DNA from: Deinandra increscens subsp. villosa
Lineage: Eukaryota; Streptophyta; Magnoliopsida; Asterales; Asteraceae
Length of the DNA stretch: 64,000 nucleotides
Reading direction: 5' to 3'
Assembly (NCBI GenBank): GCA_039602395.1
Contig: JBCNJP010000019.1
Coordinates: 9,240,542-9,304,541, forward strand
The translations under genes were made by a program, and so were the position numbers. Positions within the stretch are counted from its first letter, which is position 1. Each line of letters opens with the position of its first letter. The notes beneath the pieces were generated by a model. The model did not search any database. It was not told where the DNA came from and worked only from the letters and a program-made list of their open reading frames with translations. Of this stretch, positions 61,805 to 64,000 are shown piece by piece.

Positions 61805-63149
61805 AATTCGTGTACTCTGCTTAGCGTTTATAATTTTGTATGGACTTAGATTCGTGAAATGAACTGCTTATACATTTAATTTGAAAATAATTGACGATCC
61901 ACTCAGTTAAGACATTGGACAATTGATTTAGTAATTTTCATTGCTAATTACTTAAAACAATTTGTACGGACCTTCAATGGTTTTTAATTCGTTGCTATAT
62001 TTACTTCACGAAGGACCTATAACTTGAATATCAGTGATAATGTGGAAAAAGAGCGAACCAATGGGTCAATAACTCACGAAGCACGCCTCCATCCGACACG
62101 ACCCGACCCGTCGGCGAGAAACCCAATCCCACCAATGAAAACCGACCGGCGAGCTTCTTACCGCCGATCCTTTTCCCGGCCATATCCGATGACCTCAGCA
62201 GTGGCGACGAATTCCGGGGGTTAGAGAGAGAAAGAGAGGAGAGAAAGATGGGTCTAGTGGTGGCGGTAAGTGGAAGGTGGTGGTTGTACGGTGGTGGGGT
62301 GAGGCGTAGGAAGCTAATAATCTGTTTTTTTTCTTTTTCTTTTCTGAAAGTAAGATTAGGTTTTTGAGAAAAACCCATGTCAAAATTAGTCCTTCATTTT
62401 AAGAAAATTACAAAAACAACACGTCATACTAACTGAGTTAGTCTATAGTTAACATCGGTTTAATATAGGCCAATGGTTTAATAATTGGGATTATTGTGGG
62501 GAAAAATCAAAACTGGGATTATTATCGGCCAATATGTGATAACTGAGATTAATAGGGGCCAATTTTCCTTATTATTATAATATTATGATTATTGGATTAT
62601 TATTATTGTTTCTATTAGTATTATTAGTAATTAGTATTTTTATTGTTGAGTTAATCTTTATATAATTTTAGGTTACAAAAAAATATCTATACTTAACGTG
62701 GGACCCATTCGTTAGGTATAGGCGACTGAAACTATGGTGTTGAGCTGCCGTGTAAATGGCAGAGGTGAAGTATGGAGGAAAAAATTAAGGGGTCACGTAT
62801 AGGCCTTAGGGTGACGTATAGAGGTAAAAAAGGGGTCACATATAGGGCTAATGGTGACGTGTACATCCCTCATTTAAGATGTTTAGCTCCCATTTTGGCC
62901 TATACTCCAGCTTTATATTTGTATTTACTATCGACAAAGAACCCAAATATGATGCAACTATAGTTAAAAAAATTTGGGATAGCTTAGTGGTAATCATAAT
63001 TAAAAGAAATAATAAATTTAAAAAAGATGTGTGTGGATCTATTTTTAATTTTTGTATGCTTCAGTTACCACTTTTTGTATGTTTCTTGTATTTTGTTAAT
63101 TATCTAGTTTATAGAACAATGCTAAAAAATTAAAAAAAAAAGTTTGACC
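61805..63149. other. AT-rich DNA with a GC-richer gene-like fragment
   Basis: About 62035-62260 is GC-richer; on the minus strand it reads an ORF fragment beginning MAGKRIGGKKLAGRFSLVG after a CT-rich leader-like stretch. This could be a captured gene fragment. About 62460-62570 has three variants of a gggattattrtsggccaat phrase. No complete gene is supported. Confidence 0.3.
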
Positions 63150-63540
63150 TAACCTTCACGTAGAGAGATCTACGTGACGGTTCTTAGACATCCCCCGACA
63201 CACACACCCGATATTCCCGGACGTTGTACTATCATGCTCTAACAGTTATACGTGAAGGATAAGTTTATCCTTCACCCCTTAATTCTTACCTTCACGTACA
63301 GAGCTCTACGTGAGGGTTCTTAGACATTCCCCAACACACCCCCGACATTCTTTGACGTTGTACTATCATGCTCTGACAGTTATACGTGAAGGATAGGGTT
63401 ATCCTTCACCCCTTAATTCTTACACCCCCTCTACACGTGAAGGGGAGGGAGAAGTGGGAGCTGCTTTATTTTGACACCCCTCCTATACGTGAAGGGGAGC
63501 CCCATCCTTCACGTATAGAGCTGGTGTATTAAAAAAAAGG
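63150..63540. repeat. Palindromic TCCTTCACGT repeat field, right
   Basis: A roughly 132-bp unit is tandemly repeated twice (about 63158-63293 and 63294-63425). Each contains cttcacgtasagagmtctacgtgaSg, a gttgtactatcatgctct stretch and acgtgaaggata followed by its inverse. Further inverted cacgtgaagggga units follow to 63520. Confidence 0.75.
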
Positions 63541-64000
63541 GGGGGTGTCTCTAAGAAACCCCTTTAAGCACTACGACGAATTGATGATATTAGGTATGTA
63601 ATTAATGCGGATCGGATTAGTTTCATTTTACTTATAGTTTATTAATTACCTTCTCATATATGACTTGGTTAATAGCAGACTATACAAGGACTTGATGATA
63701 TAAGGTATGTCATCGATGTGGCTTGCACTTGTCAGTTCCATAATATCAAGTGTTTCGGCTATGATTAAAAATATTTGTTTAGTTTGAATGTGATTTTGTG
63801 ACAGGTACGCGACTAAAATGTGCAAGAAAGGGTTTACATGACACGTGATATATAGAAGAAGGGCATAACTGATGATGATGGATGTGTTCGGATGACAAAT
63901 GAGAGCCATATCGAAAAAAGCATAAGCGATGCCAGAGAAAATGATCTAGATCTTTTACACCTTTGATTAATGGGTAGATAAAGCCTTTCTGTACTCATCA
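63541..64000. other. Window edge, no gene supported
   Basis: AT-rich, with one 87-codon minus-strand frame (63646-63909) lacking recognisable domains. It is not annotated as a gene. Confidence 0.3.

Noticed and set aside
62031..62378. 115-codon minus-strand ORF as a host gene
   Set aside because: It starts in low-complexity leader-like sequence, lacks a recognisable domain and is truncated; noted only as a possible captured fragment.
63158..63425. Two-copy 132-bp repeat as a CRISPR or attachment site
   Set aside because: The eukaryotic context and internal palindromes fit transposon or satellite sequence, not a prokaryotic array.
63646..63909. 87-codon ORF at the right edge
   Set aside because: No domain, AT-rich composition and no supporting splice or promoter context.

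Overview
The window is nuclear DNA of a flowering plant. It has AT-rich intergenic sequence, genes with GT-AG introns, and many plant transposable-element families. The three host genes are eudicot-like. The repeat style is compatible with an asterid, perhaps a composite (Asteraceae), but that placement is an inference. A 500-N assembly gap lies at 56001-56500.

Three host protein-coding genes can be supported. GPAT (35117-37490, +) is a two-exon sn-glycerol-3-phosphate acyltransferase closest to plant GPAT1. JMJ16 (45811-52488, -) is an eleven-coding-exon JmjN/JmjC/C5HC2/FYRN/FYRC histone H3K4 demethylase. ERF1 (59614-60264, -) is an intronless group-IXc AP2/ERF activator with a C-terminal EDLL motif and a GCC box upstream. 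They look like independent genes; nothing suggests joint function.

Most of the rest is mobile DNA, much of it nested. 1-3.4 kb: two oppositely oriented Helitrons of one family, one carrying an Au-like SINE. 3.5-10.1 kb: a tRNA-derived SINE, three hAT-type elements (one containing a complete TRIM retrotransposon) and a Tourist-like MITE. 10.87-12.41 kb: a solo LTR. 15.97-26.04 kb: a complete Tat-type Ty3/gypsy retrotransposon with apparently identical LTRs, gag-pol on the minus strand, and a convergent, intron-containing plus-strand gene. 27.3-31.2 kb: several LINE insertions. 31.3-34 kb: MITEs embedded in (TA)n arrays and a 560-bp foldback element. 38-45.4 kb: a Copia remnant, a Helitron terminus, further MITEs, SINEs and a TRIM. 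54-58.5 kb: a duplicated segment around the assembly gap, then a LINE remnant. 60.8-63.5 kb: a field of short palindromic repeats enclosing a small ORF with a promoter-like leader.

The best candidate for an unusual system is the gypsy element. It holds two convergent transcription units. The plus-strand gene has its own TATA-like box, two short introns (the second is a stop-free multiple of three) and a low-complexity plus coiled-coil tail. Extra antisense ORFs are established for the Tat lineage, so the class is known; the splicing, the two apparent -1 frame changes and the shared intergenic minisatellite of this copy merit attention.
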